Part shown: positions 1-10,319 of the stretch, in pieces | How the letters are laid out: each line of letters opens with the position of its first letter | Numbering within the stretch: the first letter of the stretch is position 1 | Origin: Rubrivivax sp. | Lineage (GTDB): Bacteria > Pseudomonadota > Gammaproteobacteria > Burkholderiales > Burkholderiaceae_C | NCBI GenBank assembly: GCA_016707445.1 | Contig: JADJHR010000008.1 | Span: 208,607-272,606, forward strand | DNA: 64,000 bases | Reading direction: 5' to 3' | Translations under genes and position numbers: made by a program | The notes under the pieces: generated by a model | Databases searched by the model: none | Told to the model about the DNA's origin: nothing | Seen by the model: only the letters and a program-made list of their open reading frames with translations

Positions 1-104
1 TGCAGCATCAAACGGCCCTCTTTCGCGGCCGTCCAGAACGGCCGCGTGAGGTCGGTGATGGTCGGCAGCGGCTTGCCGGTGGCGGGGTTGACGATGGCGC
101 TCAT
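1..104 (-). CDS. Zn-ribbon/OB-fold (DUF35) acyl-CoA-associated protein, N-terminal part only
   Basis: Only the first 34 codons lie in the window; the gene runs off the left edge. The start ATG at 104-102 lies 2 nt after the stop of the upstream thiolase-like gene, so the two are co-transcribed. The visible N-terminus contains RPFWTAAKEGRLMLQ, the typical opening of DUF35 OB-fold proteins, in which a helix precedes a rubredoxin-like zinc ribbon (beyond the edge here). Such proteins are usually encoded next to non-canonical thiolases or SCP2-type acyl transferases and form complexes with them. The identification rests on this short motif plus the neighbour; the zinc-binding cysteines cannot be checked. 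Confidence 0.75.
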   Translation of the reverse strand, partial: MSAIVNPATGKPLPTITDLTRPFWTAAKEGRLML

Positions 105-106
105 GC

Positions 107-1315
107 TCAGGGCTCCGTGGACAGGACGAGCGAAATGCAGCTGCGGCCGGGGCGGCCGTAGGGAATGCCGCCAAAGCCGCAGGAGATGCCGATGCGCGCG
201 TCGCGCACCTGGCGCGCGCCCGCTTCGCCGCGCAGCTGGGTGACCGATTCGATCAGCGGCATGAAGCCGCCGATGGCGCCGCCGGGCTGCCCGCCCGAGA
301 GCTGTCCGCCGTCGGTGGACATCGGAAAGTCGCCGTCGAAGTGCAGGTCGTGCTCTTCGACGAAGCGCCCGCCTTCGCCCTTCTTGCAAAAACCGTGGTC
401 CTCGATCGTCATCATCGCGATGAAGGGGTAGTCGTCGTAGGGCTGCAGGAACTGGATGTCGCGCTGCGTCACGCCGGCCATCTGCAGCGCCTGAGGCGCC
501 GCCTGCGTGAAGCCGGTGTAGGTGATGTCGGGCAACGAGCGCGAGCCGCGGTAGTAGTTGTTGGCCTCGCCGAAGCCGCGCAGATAGACCGGGCGGTCGG
601 TCAGCGTGCGTGCCGTCTTGGCCGAGGTCACCACGTAGGCCAGGCCGCCGTTGACGATGGGCACGCAGTCGAGCAGCCGGATCGGGTCGGTCAAAACGCG
701 CGAATCCAGGTAGTCCTGCAGCGTGAACGGCGTGCGGTAGATGGCGCCTTCGTGCAGCCCGGCGTGGTAGCGCGCGTTGACCGCGATCTTGCCCAGCTGC
801 TCGGGCGTGACCTTGTGTTCGTGCATGTACCGGCTGAGCACCAGCGCGAACTGCGCGCTGGCGCCCATCACGCCGAACGGGCCCTGGAAGTCCCAGTACA
901 CGCCGCGCGTGCGCTCGGGCGACAGCGGCAGGCCGGGCGCCGCCGACGGGATGTGCAGCGGCGTGTCGGCGCCGACCACCAGCACGCGGTCGACGATGCC
1001 GGACTGGATCATCGCGGCAGCGCGGATCAGCATCGCCGACGCCGAGGCCCCGCCCTGGTCGGCGCGCAGCAGCACGGTCGGGCTGATGCCCAGGTTTTCA
1101 GCCACCGCAGCCGACCAGTTCACCGTGTGCGCCGCCTCGGCATGGGCCACGCCCAGGCCCTGGCCGTCGAAGTCGTTCTTGCTCATGCCGGCCTTCTGCA
1201 GCGCCAGGTCGGCGGCCCAGGCGATGTACTCGTCGACCGTCAGCACCGGATCGCCCGGTCTGGCCCTGCTGTAGGGCGTGCGGCCGAAGCCGACGATGGC
1301 AACCTCTGAACGCAT
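107..1315 (-). CDS. Thiolase-like (SCP-x/lipid-transfer type) protein lacking the canonical catalytic residues
   Basis: The 402-residue protein has the thiolase fold signature from the N-terminus (VAIVGFGRTPYSRARPGD) to the C-terminal GISCGFGG loop. Two canonical catalytic positions look altered. The nucleophilic cysteine region reads ADQGGASASAM (residues 85-95) with no Cys, and the GHP box reads SGGQPGGAIGG (340-350) with Gln343 where His is expected. This resembles the non-decarboxylating, thiolase-like partners of DUF35 proteins found in steroid and side-chain degradation, some of which act as aldolases or structural partners rather than thiolases. The DUF35 gene follows 2 nt downstream. 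A LysR gene is divergent across 109 bp and is the obvious candidate regulator. The substrate is unknown. Confidence 0.82.
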   Translation of the reverse strand: MRSEVAIVGFGRTPYSRARPGDPVLTVDEYIAWAADLALQKAGMSKNDFDGQGLGVAHAEAAHTVNWSAAVAENLGISPTVLLRADQGGASASAMLIRAAAMIQSGIVDRVLVVGADTPLHIPSAAPGLPLSPERTRGVYWDFQGPFGVMGASAQFALVLSRYMHEHKVTPEQLGKIAVNARYHAGLHEGAIYRTPFTLQDYLDSRVLTDPIRLLDCVPIVNGGLAYVVTSAKTARTLTDRPVYLRGFGEANNYYRGSRSLPDITYTGFTQAAPQALQMAGVTQRDIQFLQPYDDYPFIAMMTIEDHGFCKKGEGGRFVEEHDLHFDGDFPMSTDGGQLSGGQPGGAIGGFMPLIESVTQLRGEAGARQVRDARIGISCGFGGIPYGRPGRSCISLVLSTEP

Positions 1316-1366
1316 GATGCGGGCTCTCCTGTTCGGGTACTCAAGCCCAGTGTGAGCGCCGGCAGG

Positions 1367-1416
1367 TTATTCAGCAACTTCTTATGCAGAATTGAGTGTA
1401 TTGAAGATTTGAATAA
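1367..1416. promoter_or_regulatory. Inverted repeat between thiolase-like gene and LysR gene, candidate LysR operator
   Basis: In the 109-bp divergent intergenic region, TTATTCA (1367-1373) is mirrored by TGAATAA (1410-1416). Flanking CTTC (1378-1381) and GAAG (1403-1406) extend the dyad inward. Arm centres are 43 bp apart, about four helical turns, which suits a tetrameric LysR protein contacting two sites. The segment is much more AT-rich than its surroundings. Assignment as an operator is inference from position and symmetry. Confidence 0.45.
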
Positions 1417-1424
1417 TCCTGCCC

Positions 1425-2330
1425 ATGAACCTGCGTTCGCTGGATCTGAACCTGCTGCTGGTGTTCGACGCCATCTATGGCGAGCGCAGCATTTCCAGGG
1501 CGGCGGCCAAGCTGCACCTGTCGCAGCCGACGGTGAGCAACGCGCTGGCGCGCCTGCGCGAGCGCCTGCAGGACCCGCTGTTCGAGCGCTCGGCACAGGG
1601 CATGCTGCCGACCCCGCGTGCCCGCAAGCTGGCCGAGCCGATCCGGCAGGCGTTGAACACGCTGGAGCATGGCCTGCGCGACGACGAGGAATTCGACTTC
1701 GCGCGCTCCGAGCGCGAGTTCGTGATCGCGGTCGAGGACTACGGCGAGTCGGTCATCCTGCCCGGCTTCATCCGCTGGCTGGCCGACGTGGCGCCCAACC
1801 TGCGCATGCGCATCCGCGCCGAAAGCAGCGCGCAGCTTGCGGTCGAACTGCGTGAAGGCACGGTCGACCTGGCGCTGGACTACTTCACGCTGCCCGATGC
1901 GAACTACCGCCACGCCTGCGTGCTGACCGAAACGCTGCTGAGCCTGTCGCGGCGCGACCATCCCTTGCTGGGCGAACGCATGAACCTGGAGCAGTACCTG
2001 GCGCTGCGCCACGTGATGCTGGCCGCGCCGGCGAATGCACGGCCGATGATCGACCTGGCGCTGGCCAAGCGCGGGCTGCAACGCCGCATCGCGATGCGGG
2101 TGCCGCACTTCATCTCGATGCCGCTGATGGTGCTGGCCAGCGACATGATCTGCACTTTGCCGCGGCGCATGGCCACGCTGTACGCCGACCACTTCAAGCT
2201 GCGCGCGCACGCCGTGCCGCTGCGCATGCCGCAGTTCCCGGTCTACCTGATCTGGCACCAGCGCCTGGACGCCGATGCCGGCCACCAGTGGTTCCGCACC
2301 CACCTGACCGAGTTCTGCCAGCGCCTGTGA
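1425..2330 (+). CDS. LysR-family transcriptional regulator
   Basis: The 301-residue protein starts with a winged helix-turn-helix (residues about 4-63, core LHLSQPTVSNALARL) followed by a type 2 periplasmic-binding-like effector domain (about 90-298), the standard LysR length and order. The DNA-binding region (LDLNLLLVFDAIY) is of the NodD-like branch. It is divergent from the thiolase-like/DUF35 operon, with an inverted repeat in between, so it probably activates that operon in response to a pathway intermediate. It converges on amtB, and a hairpin-rich repeat separates the two. The effector is unknown. Confidence 0.93.
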   Translation: MNLRSLDLNLLLVFDAIYGERSISRAAAKLHLSQPTVSNALARLRERLQDPLFERSAQGMLPTPRARKLAEPIRQALNTLEHGLRDDEEFDFARSEREFVIAVEDYGESVILPGFIRWLADVAPNLRMRIRAESSAQLAVELREGTVDLALDYFTLPDANYRHACVLTETLLSLSRRDHPLLGERMNLEQYLALRHVMLAAPANARPMIDLALAKRGLQRRIAMRVPHFISMPLMVLASDMICTLPRRMATLYADHFKLRAHAVPLRMPQFPVYLIWHQRLDADAGHQWFRTHLTEFCQRL

Positions 2331-2341
2331 ATGACGCAAGG

Positions 2342-2416
2342 GCTGCCGCAGCGGCTGACCCTGAAAAGCGGCTGCCGCAGCGGCCGATCCTGGAAAGGGG
2401 CCGCCGCAGCGGCCCC
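2342..2416. repeat. Three tandem 29-nt units with a GC-rich palindromic core
   Basis: The 14-nt core GCYGCCGCAGCGGC begins at 2342, 2371 and 2400, exactly 29 nt apart. The linkers in the first two units are related (TGACCCTGAAAAGC and CGATCCTGGAAAGG). Each core is itself partly palindromic. The array fills most of the gap between the convergent LysR and amtB genes, and its last unit forms the strongest hairpin. Confidence 0.7.
2397..2416 (-). terminator. Hairpin terminator shared by amtB operon and LysR gene
   Basis: GGGGCCGC (2397-2404) pairs perfectly with GCGGCCCC (2409-2416) around a 4-nt loop. Read leftward, as for amtB, the stem is followed by TTTCC; read rightward by TTCG. The T-tracts are short, so termination strength is uncertain, but the position between two convergent stop codons fits. 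Confidence 0.6.
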
Positions 2417-2442
2417 TTCGAGGCTTGGTGTGTACGCGGCGC

Positions 2443-3957
2443 TTACTTGCTGTAGGCCGTCTCGCCGTGCGAGGCGATGTCCAGACCTTCGCGCTCTTCG
2501 TCTTCGGGCACACGCAGGCCGAGCGTGAGGTCGACGATCTTGTAGGCGACAGCGGCCACCACGCCCGACCAGACGATGGTCAACGCCACCGCCTTGGCCT
2601 GGATCCACACCTGGTCGAGGATGCCGGTGGAGCCGACGCTGGCGCTGACCCAGTCGGTCACCAGCCCCGGCCCGCCCAGCGCCTGGCTGTTGAAGACCCC
2701 GGTCAGCAGTGCACCGACGATGCCACCGACGCCATGCACACCGAACACGTCCAGCGAGTCGTCGGCGCCGAGCAGCCGCTTGAGGCCGCTGACCCCCCAC
2801 AAGCAGGCAAAGCCGGCGACGAAACCGATCACCAGGCCGCCCACGATGCCCACGTTGCCCGCCGCCGGCGTGATCGCCACCAGGCCGGCCACCGCGCCCG
2901 AGGCCGCGCCCAGCATTGACGCCTTGCCCTTCATCAGCGACTCACCCAGGCACCAGGCCAGCACCGCCGCCGCCGTGGCCGTCAAGGTGTTGATGAAGGC
3001 CAGCGCCGCGCTGTTGCCGGCCTCGAGTGCCGACCCGGCGTTGAAGCCGAACCAGCCCACCCACAGCAGCGAGGCACCGACCATGGTCAGCGTCAGGCTG
3101 TGCGGCGCCATCGACTCCTTGCCGTAGCCCACGCGCTTGCCGATCATGTAGGCGCCCACCAGGCCGGCCACTGCGGCGTTGATGTGCACCACGGTGCCGC
3201 CCGCAAAGTCCAGCGCGCCCCATTGCCAGATCAGGCCGGCCTTGGCGTTCAAGCCGTCGACCAGGGCCTTGCTGGTGTAGGCGTCGGGGCCCATCCAGAA
3301 CCACACCATGTGTGCCATCGGGGCGTAGCTGAAGGTGAACCAGATCGCCATGAACAGCAGCACCGCGCTGAACCTCACACGCTCGGCAAAGGCGCCCACG
3401 ATCAAGCCGCAGGTGATGGCCGCGAAGGTGGCCTGGAAGACCACGAACACGATCTCGGGGATGACCACGCCCTTGCTGAAGGTGGCCGCCATCGCGAACT
3501 CGCCTTTCATGGGGTCGAACACGCCTTTCAGGAACAGGCGGTCGAAGCCGCCGATGAAGGCATTGCCTTCGGTGAACGCCAGGCTGTAGCCGTAGACGAC
3601 CCACAGCACGACGATCATCGAGAAGGTGACGAACACCTGCATCAGCACCGACAGCATGTTCTTGCTGCGCACCAGCCCGCCGTAGAACAGCGCCAGGCCG
3701 GGGATCGCCATCATGATCACCAGCAGCGTGGACAGCAGCATCCAGCTGACGTCGCCCTTGTTCGGCACCGGCGCGGCGGCCGCGGGTGCAACGACTGCCG
3801 AGGCGGCATCGGCCACCGCAGTCGCCACAGCGGCCGGCGCCGAGGCTGCTGCGTCCTGCGCGTGACCCGGGCCCGAGAAGCCCAGAGCCAGCACGGCCAA
3901 GGCCATAGTCATCAGGATCTTGCTCATGATCCGGGTCGAAGTGGGGGTGGGGCTCAC
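2443..3957 (-). CDS. amtB: Ammonium transporter AmtB
   Basis: Inner-membrane ammonium/ammonia channel. The precursor has a cleavable signal sequence (about 30 residues, ending near GHAQ), an Ala/Pro-rich linker, then 11 transmembrane helices beginning WMLLSTLLVIMMAIPGLALF. The pore twin histidines are visible in GGTVVHINAAVAG and DVFGVHGVGGIVGA. A GTG start at 3957 overlaps the glnK stop (GTGA) and has AAAGGA 7 nt upstream; an ATG at 3927 would give a shorter signal peptide and cannot be excluded. It is third in torF-glnK-amtB. GlnK is expected to block the pore under nitrogen sufficiency. The operon has a sigma-54 promoter with NtrC-like sites upstream of torF. Confidence 0.97.
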   Translation of the reverse strand: MSPTPTSTRIMSKILMTMALAVLALGFSGPGHAQDAAASAPAAVATAVADAASAVVAPAAAAPVPNKGDVSWMLLSTLLVIMMAIPGLALFYGGLVRSKNMLSVLMQVFVTFSMIVVLWVVYGYSLAFTEGNAFIGGFDRLFLKGVFDPMKGEFAMAATFSKGVVIPEIVFVVFQATFAAITCGLIVGAFAERVRFSAVLLFMAIWFTFSYAPMAHMVWFWMGPDAYTSKALVDGLNAKAGLIWQWGALDFAGGTVVHINAAVAGLVGAYMIGKRVGYGKESMAPHSLTLTMVGASLLWVGWFGFNAGSALEAGNSAALAFINTLTATAAAVLAWCLGESLMKGKASMLGAASGAVAGLVAITPAAGNVGIVGGLVIGFVAGFACLWGVSGLKRLLGADDSLDVFGVHGVGGIVGALLTGVFNSQALGGPGLVTDWVSASVGSTGILDQVWIQAKAVALTIVWSGVVAAVAYKIVDLTLGLRVPEDEEREGLDIASHGETAYSK

Positions 3958-4292
3958 AGGGCATCCTTTCCGGTCTCGCCGGTGCGGATGCGCACCACCT
4001 GCTCGAGCGCGCTGACGAAGATCTTGCCGTCGCCGATCTTGCCGGTGCGGGCCGAGGCCTCGATGACCTCGATCACGCGTTCGACGACTGCATCGTCGAC
4101 GGCGACCTCGACTTTCACCTTGGGCAGAAAGTCGACCACGTACTCGGCGCCGCGGTACAGCTCGGTGTGGCCTTTCTGGCGCCCGAAGCCCTTGACTTCG
4201 GTCACCGTGACCCCCTGCACACCGACGCCGCTGAGCGCCTCGCGAACTTCGTCAAGCTTGAAGGGCTTGACGATGGCAGTCACCATCTTCAT
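3954..4292 (-). CDS. glnK: PII nitrogen-signalling protein GlnK
   Basis: A 112-residue PII protein of standard length. It begins MKMVTAIVKPFKLDEVREAL and carries Tyr51 in the T-loop (ELYRGAEYVV), the uridylylation site used by GlnD. The later IGDGKIFV box belongs to the ATP/2-oxoglutarate pocket. Translation is coupled to amtB by a 4-nt overlap, the classic glnK-amtB pair, so the trimer most likely docks on AmtB when dephosphouridylylated. It lies 12 nt after torF. Paralogue GlnB is not in the window; assignment as GlnK rather than GlnB rests on the link to amtB. Confidence 0.96.
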   Translation of the reverse strand: MKMVTAIVKPFKLDEVREALSGVGVQGVTVTEVKGFGRQKGHTELYRGAEYVVDFLPKVKVEVAVDDAVVERVIEVIEASARTGKIGDGKIFVSALEQVVRIRTGETGKDAL

Positions 4293-4304
4293 GGCGGAGT
4301 CTCC

Positions 4305-5030
4305 TCAAAAGTTGTACTTGACGGCCAGCACCAGGCCGGTCTTGCCCAGGTTCTTGCCGCCGGGGCTGATGTAGGCGGGAACGCCGCCGAGCCTCTTCAC
4401 ATCGGCATAGACCGCGGAGGCGCTGACCACCAGGCCGTCGAAGTCTTTGCTGACGGCCAGCGAGTAGTCGGTGTACGAGTAGTCGCTGTTGCCCGAGACC
4501 TTTTGGTACCCGATGTGCGGCGCCAGCGTCACGCCAGCGCCGACGTCGAAGCTGGCGCCGAGGTCGAGGTAGCCGCTGTTCTTGCTGTCCGAGAAGCCGA
4601 ACAGGTTGCTCAACGAGTGCGAGTACTTGGCGGTGGCCGGGCCGAAACTCAGCGCGCCGTAGATCTCGGTCGTGTTCGGACTGACGCCCAGCTTGTGGCC
4701 GGGGTACTGATAGGTCAGCACCCCGACGTCATAGCTCAGGCCGCCTTTGGCGATCTCGCCCTTGTAGCCACCGTAGAGGTCGACTTCGACCGAAGCGTCG
4801 CCGCCGGCGTCCTTGATCCACTTGATCGACGAGGCCCAGGCGCCGACGTAGAAGCCGCCAGCCGCATAGTCGATACCGCCCTGGACCGCCGGCTTCAGGC
4901 GCGACTGCGAAATGCCGCGGTAGCGGTAGTCGGTGCTGGCACCGACGTTGAACGCGAGCTGGGCACAGGCGGCACTGGGCAGTGCCGCAGCGGCGACGAC
5001 CGTGGCCAGCGATAGAAGGGTTTTCTTCAT
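4305..5030 (-). CDS. TorF-family putative porin
   Basis: A 241-residue outer-membrane protein with a signal peptide (MKKTLLSLATVVAAAALPSA, cleavage after ACA) and a mature start FNVGASTDYRYRGISQSRLK, the hallmark of the TorF/Gcw_chp family. Alternating hydrophobic and polar strands with frequent Tyr/Gly and a terminal YNF fit a small beta-barrel. The ATG at 5030 has GGAG 6 nt upstream; a longer reading to 5087 lacks such a site and would begin upstream of the sigma-54 promoter. As first gene of torF-glnK-amtB it probably provides outer-membrane passage for a nitrogen source under limitation; the solute is not known. Confidence 0.9.
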   Translation of the reverse strand: MKKTLLSLATVVAAAALPSAACAQLAFNVGASTDYRYRGISQSRLKPAVQGGIDYAAGGFYVGAWASSIKWIKDAGGDASVEVDLYGGYKGEIAKGGLSYDVGVLTYQYPGHKLGVSPNTTEIYGALSFGPATAKYSHSLSNLFGFSDSKNSGYLDLGASFDVGAGVTLAPHIGYQKVSGNSDYSYTDYSLAVSKDFDGLVVSASAVYADVKRLGGVPAYISPGGKNLGKTGLVLAVKYNF

Positions 5031-5070
5031 GCAGAGCTCCGAAGCAGAGTGAGGGTTCTGCATGCGGGTT

Positions 5071-5086
5071 TGCAGCTTCCGTGCCA
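5071..5086 (-). promoter_or_regulatory. Sigma-54 promoter of torF-glnK-amtB
   Basis: Read on the minus strand the sequence is TGGCACGGAAGCTGCA. Against the sigma-54 consensus TGGCACG-N4-TTGCW it differs only at one position (C for the first T of TTGC), and the GG/GC spacing is correct. Transcription would begin near 5060, leaving a leader of about 30 nt to the torF ATG at 5030. The promoter fits the nitrogen-control genes it precedes. Confidence 0.85.
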
Positions 5087-5158
5087 AACATCAAACCCAC
5101 TTTCTGCCCTCTTGCCGTGCCACAAAGCAGCCCGATGCACGCTGGCGAGCCATCGACC

Positions 5159-5175
5159 TGCACCGACTTGGTGTT
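5159..5175. promoter_or_regulatory. NtrC-like enhancer site, promoter-proximal
   Basis: TGCACCGACTTGGTGTT matches the NtrC palindrome TGCACC-N5-GGTGCA at all but the last two bases. Its centre is about 107 bp upstream of the predicted torF transcription start, a normal distance for NtrC activation of a sigma-54 promoter. Confidence 0.75.
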
Positions 5176-5186
5176 TCGTCGCTTGC

Positions 5187-5203
5187 AGCACCGAGACGGT
5201 GCA
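5187..5203. promoter_or_regulatory. NtrC-like enhancer site, promoter-distal
   Basis: AGCACCGAGACGGTGCA contains the perfect inverted repeat GCACC-N5-GGTGC, the core NtrC recognition sequence. It lies 28 bp (centre to centre) from the proximal site, giving the tandem arrangement that promotes NtrC oligomerisation. It also lies about 90 bp upstream of comM, which reads the other way. Confidence 0.78.
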
Positions 5204-5291
5204 GCGCCACGCCACACCTTGCAGCCGGCACAATCAGCCGAATCGACAAAGGATGCGAAGGCCGCCGGATGCCTTCACAGGAGGGCACCGC

Positions 5292-6818
5292 ATGTCGCTG
5301 GCCGTGGTCATCAGTCGCTCGCTCGACGGACTGGACGCGCCCGAGGTGCAGGTCGAGGTGCAACTGGCCAACGGCCTGCCCAGCTTCACGCTGGTGGGCC
5401 TGGCCGAGACCGAGGTGAAGGAATCACGCGAGCGCGTGCGCGCCGCGCTTCAGCAAAGCGGCTTCGCCTTTCCGCACAACAAGCGCATCACGGTCAACCT
5501 GGCGCCGGCCGACCTGCCCAAGGATTCGGGCCGCTTCGACCTGCCGATCGCGCTGGGCATCCTGGCCGCCGGCGGTGTGATCGACCCGGCGGCGCTGGCG
5601 CCCTATGAATTTGCCGGTGAACTGTCGCTGGCCGGTGAACTGCGCCCGGTGCGCGGTGCACTGGCACTGGCGCTGGCCATGCGGCGCAGCGGCGCCACCC
5701 GCACGCTGGTGCTGCCTACTGAGAGTGCCGCCGGAGCGGCCCTGGTGCCGGGGCTGACGGTGCGTGCCGCCAGCCACCTCATTCAGGTGGTGCAGGCGCT
5801 GCTGCCGGGCGACGCAGCGCAGCCACTGCCGATGGCCGTGGCAGCCAAAGCGGTGGCCAGCCCGCACGGTACGGTCGACCTGCGTGACGTGAAGGGCCAG
5901 GCGGGGGCCAAACGCGCGCTGGAGATCGCCGCCGCCGGCGGCCACAGCCTGCTGCTGATCGGCCCGCCGGGCACCGGCAAGTCGATGCTGGCGCAGCGCT
6001 TGGCCGGCCTGCTGCCGCCGATGGACGAGGCCGAGGCGCTGGCCAGCGCGGCGTTGCTGAGCCTGTCCAGCCAGGGCTTCGACCCCACGCAGTTCGGCCA
6101 GCGCCCGGTGCGCGCACCGCACCACACGGCCAGCGCGGTGGCGCTGGTGGGCGGTGGATCACCGCCACGGCCGGGCGAGATCTCGCTGGCGCATGGCGGC
6201 GTGCTGTTCCTGGACGAAACGCCCGAGCTGCCGCGCAGCGCGCTCGAAGCCTTGCGTGAACCGCTGGAGACCGGCCGCATCACGATCTCGCGCGCGGCGC
6301 GGCAGGCGCAGTTTCCGGCGCGCTTTCAGCTCGTCGCGGCGATGAACCCCTGCCCCTGCGGCTACCACGGCGCGACCGCTGCCACCGGCCGCCAGTGCCG
6401 CTGCACACCTGAACAGGTGAACCGTTACCAGGGCAAGCTGTCGGGCCCGCTGCTCGACCGCATCGACCTGCGCGTGGAGGTGCTGGCGGTCAGCCCGGCT
6501 GAATTGATGGCGCTGCCCGATGGCGAAGCCAGCGCCGTGGTGGCTGCGCGCGTGGCAGCGGCACGCGCACGGCAGATGCAGCGCCAGGGCGTCAGCAATG
6601 CGGCGCTGGAGCCGGCGCAGATCGACCAGCACTGCGCGCTCGACGACGCCGCCGCGACGTTTCTGCGTAAAGCCGCCGAGCGCCTGGGCTGGTCGGGCCG
6701 GCGTCTGCACCGCACACTGAAGGTGGCGCGCACCGTGGCCGATCTGGCGGGCGCCGAAACGATTGCCATCGCCCACATGGCCGAGGCACTTCAAGTGCAG
6801 CGCGCACTCGAGCACTGA
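5292..6818 (+). CDS. comM: YifB/ComM-family Mg-chelatase-like AAA+ ATPase
   Basis: A 508-residue protein with an N-terminal ChlI-like domain (residues 1-165, opening MSLAVVISRSLDGLDAPEV), an AAA+ core with Walker A GPPGTGKS (224-231) and Walker B GGVLFLDE, a cysteine-rich NPCPCGYHG insert, and a C-terminal helical domain. Length and order match ComM, the hexameric helicase that promotes branch migration during natural transformation. The ATG at 5292 has AGGAGGG 7-8 nt upstream. It is a single-gene unit divergent from torF and convergent with the next gene. Natural competence itself cannot be judged from this window. Confidence 0.93.
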   Translation: MSLAVVISRSLDGLDAPEVQVEVQLANGLPSFTLVGLAETEVKESRERVRAALQQSGFAFPHNKRITVNLAPADLPKDSGRFDLPIALGILAAGGVIDPAALAPYEFAGELSLAGELRPVRGALALALAMRRSGATRTLVLPTESAAGAALVPGLTVRAASHLIQVVQALLPGDAAQPLPMAVAAKAVASPHGTVDLRDVKGQAGAKRALEIAAAGGHSLLLIGPPGTGKSMLAQRLAGLLPPMDEAEALASAALLSLSSQGFDPTQFGQRPVRAPHHTASAVALVGGGSPPRPGEISLAHGGVLFLDETPELPRSALEALREPLETGRITISRAARQAQFPARFQLVAAMNPCPCGYHGATAATGRQCRCTPEQVNRYQGKLSGPLLDRIDLRVEVLAVSPAELMALPDGEASAVVAARVAAARARQMQRQGVSNAALEPAQIDQHCALDDAAATFLRKAAERLGWSGRRLHRTLKVARTVADLAGAETIAIAHMAEALQVQRALEH

Positions 6819-6851
6819 CCCCGGAGATCAAATGCCGGGCAGCAGATCGGC

Positions 6852-7403
6852 TCAGGCCTGATCGGGCAGTCGGCAAAGGCCCTGCGGCGCAATGTCCAGC
6901 GCGGCATTGAAGCGCGCCGACATGTTCTGGAAGGCGATCAACGCGGTCAGCTCGATCAAGGTCGGCTCATCGAATTGCTTGCGCAGCCGCTGCGACAGGT
7001 CGTCGTCGACCAGGCAACCGGTTTGCGACATCGCTTCGGCGTATTCCAGCGCCAGGCGTTCGCCCGCGTCGAAACCGTCGTGCTCGCGCCAGCGATCTAC
7101 CGCACTGGCCTTGTCCATCGACCCGGCACGCTCGGCGGCGATGGACGCATTCAGATCCATGCAGAAGGCGCAGTGGTTGAGCTGCGACACCCGCACCTGC
7201 ACCAGTGCGCGCAACAGCGGCGGCAGCGGGGAGCTTCGCCGTTCGATGGCCGCATAGAAGGCCAGCAGCGCGCCATACAGCCGCGGCACGCGGGCCCACA
7301 CCAGCGCCGGCGTCAAGGGCGCACCGTAGCGGCGACGCTGACGCCAGAACAAGGGCCGAAGGATCAAGGGCAGATCGGACAGGACACTCGGCATCACGCG
7401 CAT
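6852..7403 (-). CDS. Carboxymuconolactone decarboxylase/AhpD-like protein
   Basis: A 183-residue all-helical protein with the family core SQLNHCAFCMDLN (CxxC thiol pair). In true AhpD-type reductases a Glu precedes and a His follows the CxxC; here the final position is Asn and the upstream stretch ALVQVRV has no Glu. The proton relay is therefore altered and peroxidase-reductase activity is not assured. The ATG at 7403 has CTGGAG 7 nt upstream, and the gene lies 31 nt after metH on the same strand, so it may be read through from metH. It converges on comM. Function beyond a possible thiol-redox role is unknown. Confidence 0.8.
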   Translation of the reverse strand: MRVMPSVLSDLPLILRPLFWRQRRRYGAPLTPALVWARVPRLYGALLAFYAAIERRSSPLPPLLRALVQVRVSQLNHCAFCMDLNASIAAERAGSMDKASAVDRWREHDGFDAGERLALEYAEAMSQTGCLVDDDLSQRLRKQFDEPTLIELTALIAFQNMSARFNAALDIAPQGLCRLPDQA

Positions 7404-7434
7404 GGATGGACTCCAGGGGTTGCCTCTCGGCCAC

Positions 7435-10209
<2,775 letters not shown>

Positions 10210-10319
10210 GGCACTCACCTCGGGTGTGGAGGTGAGCGCCGTTGCAGGCCGCAGGCCCAGATCGGCCACACGGCGCCCCGAGCCTGGCGGCCGCTGTGGC
10301 CGTTGCAACGCTCCTCGGG
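10210..10319 (-). promoter_or_regulatory. S-adenosylhomocysteine (SAH) riboswitch controlling metH
   Basis: On the minus strand the conserved SAH-aptamer blocks appear in order: CCCGAGGAGCGTTGCAACGG (from 10319), CCAGGCTCGGG (ending 10277) and CAACGGCGCTCACC (ending 10231). CCCGAG (10319-10314) pairs with CTCGGG (10282-10277), and GAGCGTT (10313-10307) pairs with GGCGCTC (10240-10234). Immediately downstream, GGCGCTCACCTC (10240-10229) can instead pair over 12 bp (one G-U) with GAGGTGAGTGCC (10221-10210), which contains the metH ribosome binding site. SAH binding should free that site, so this reads as an ON switch. SAH riboswitches are known upstream of ahcY and metH. Confidence 0.92.
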
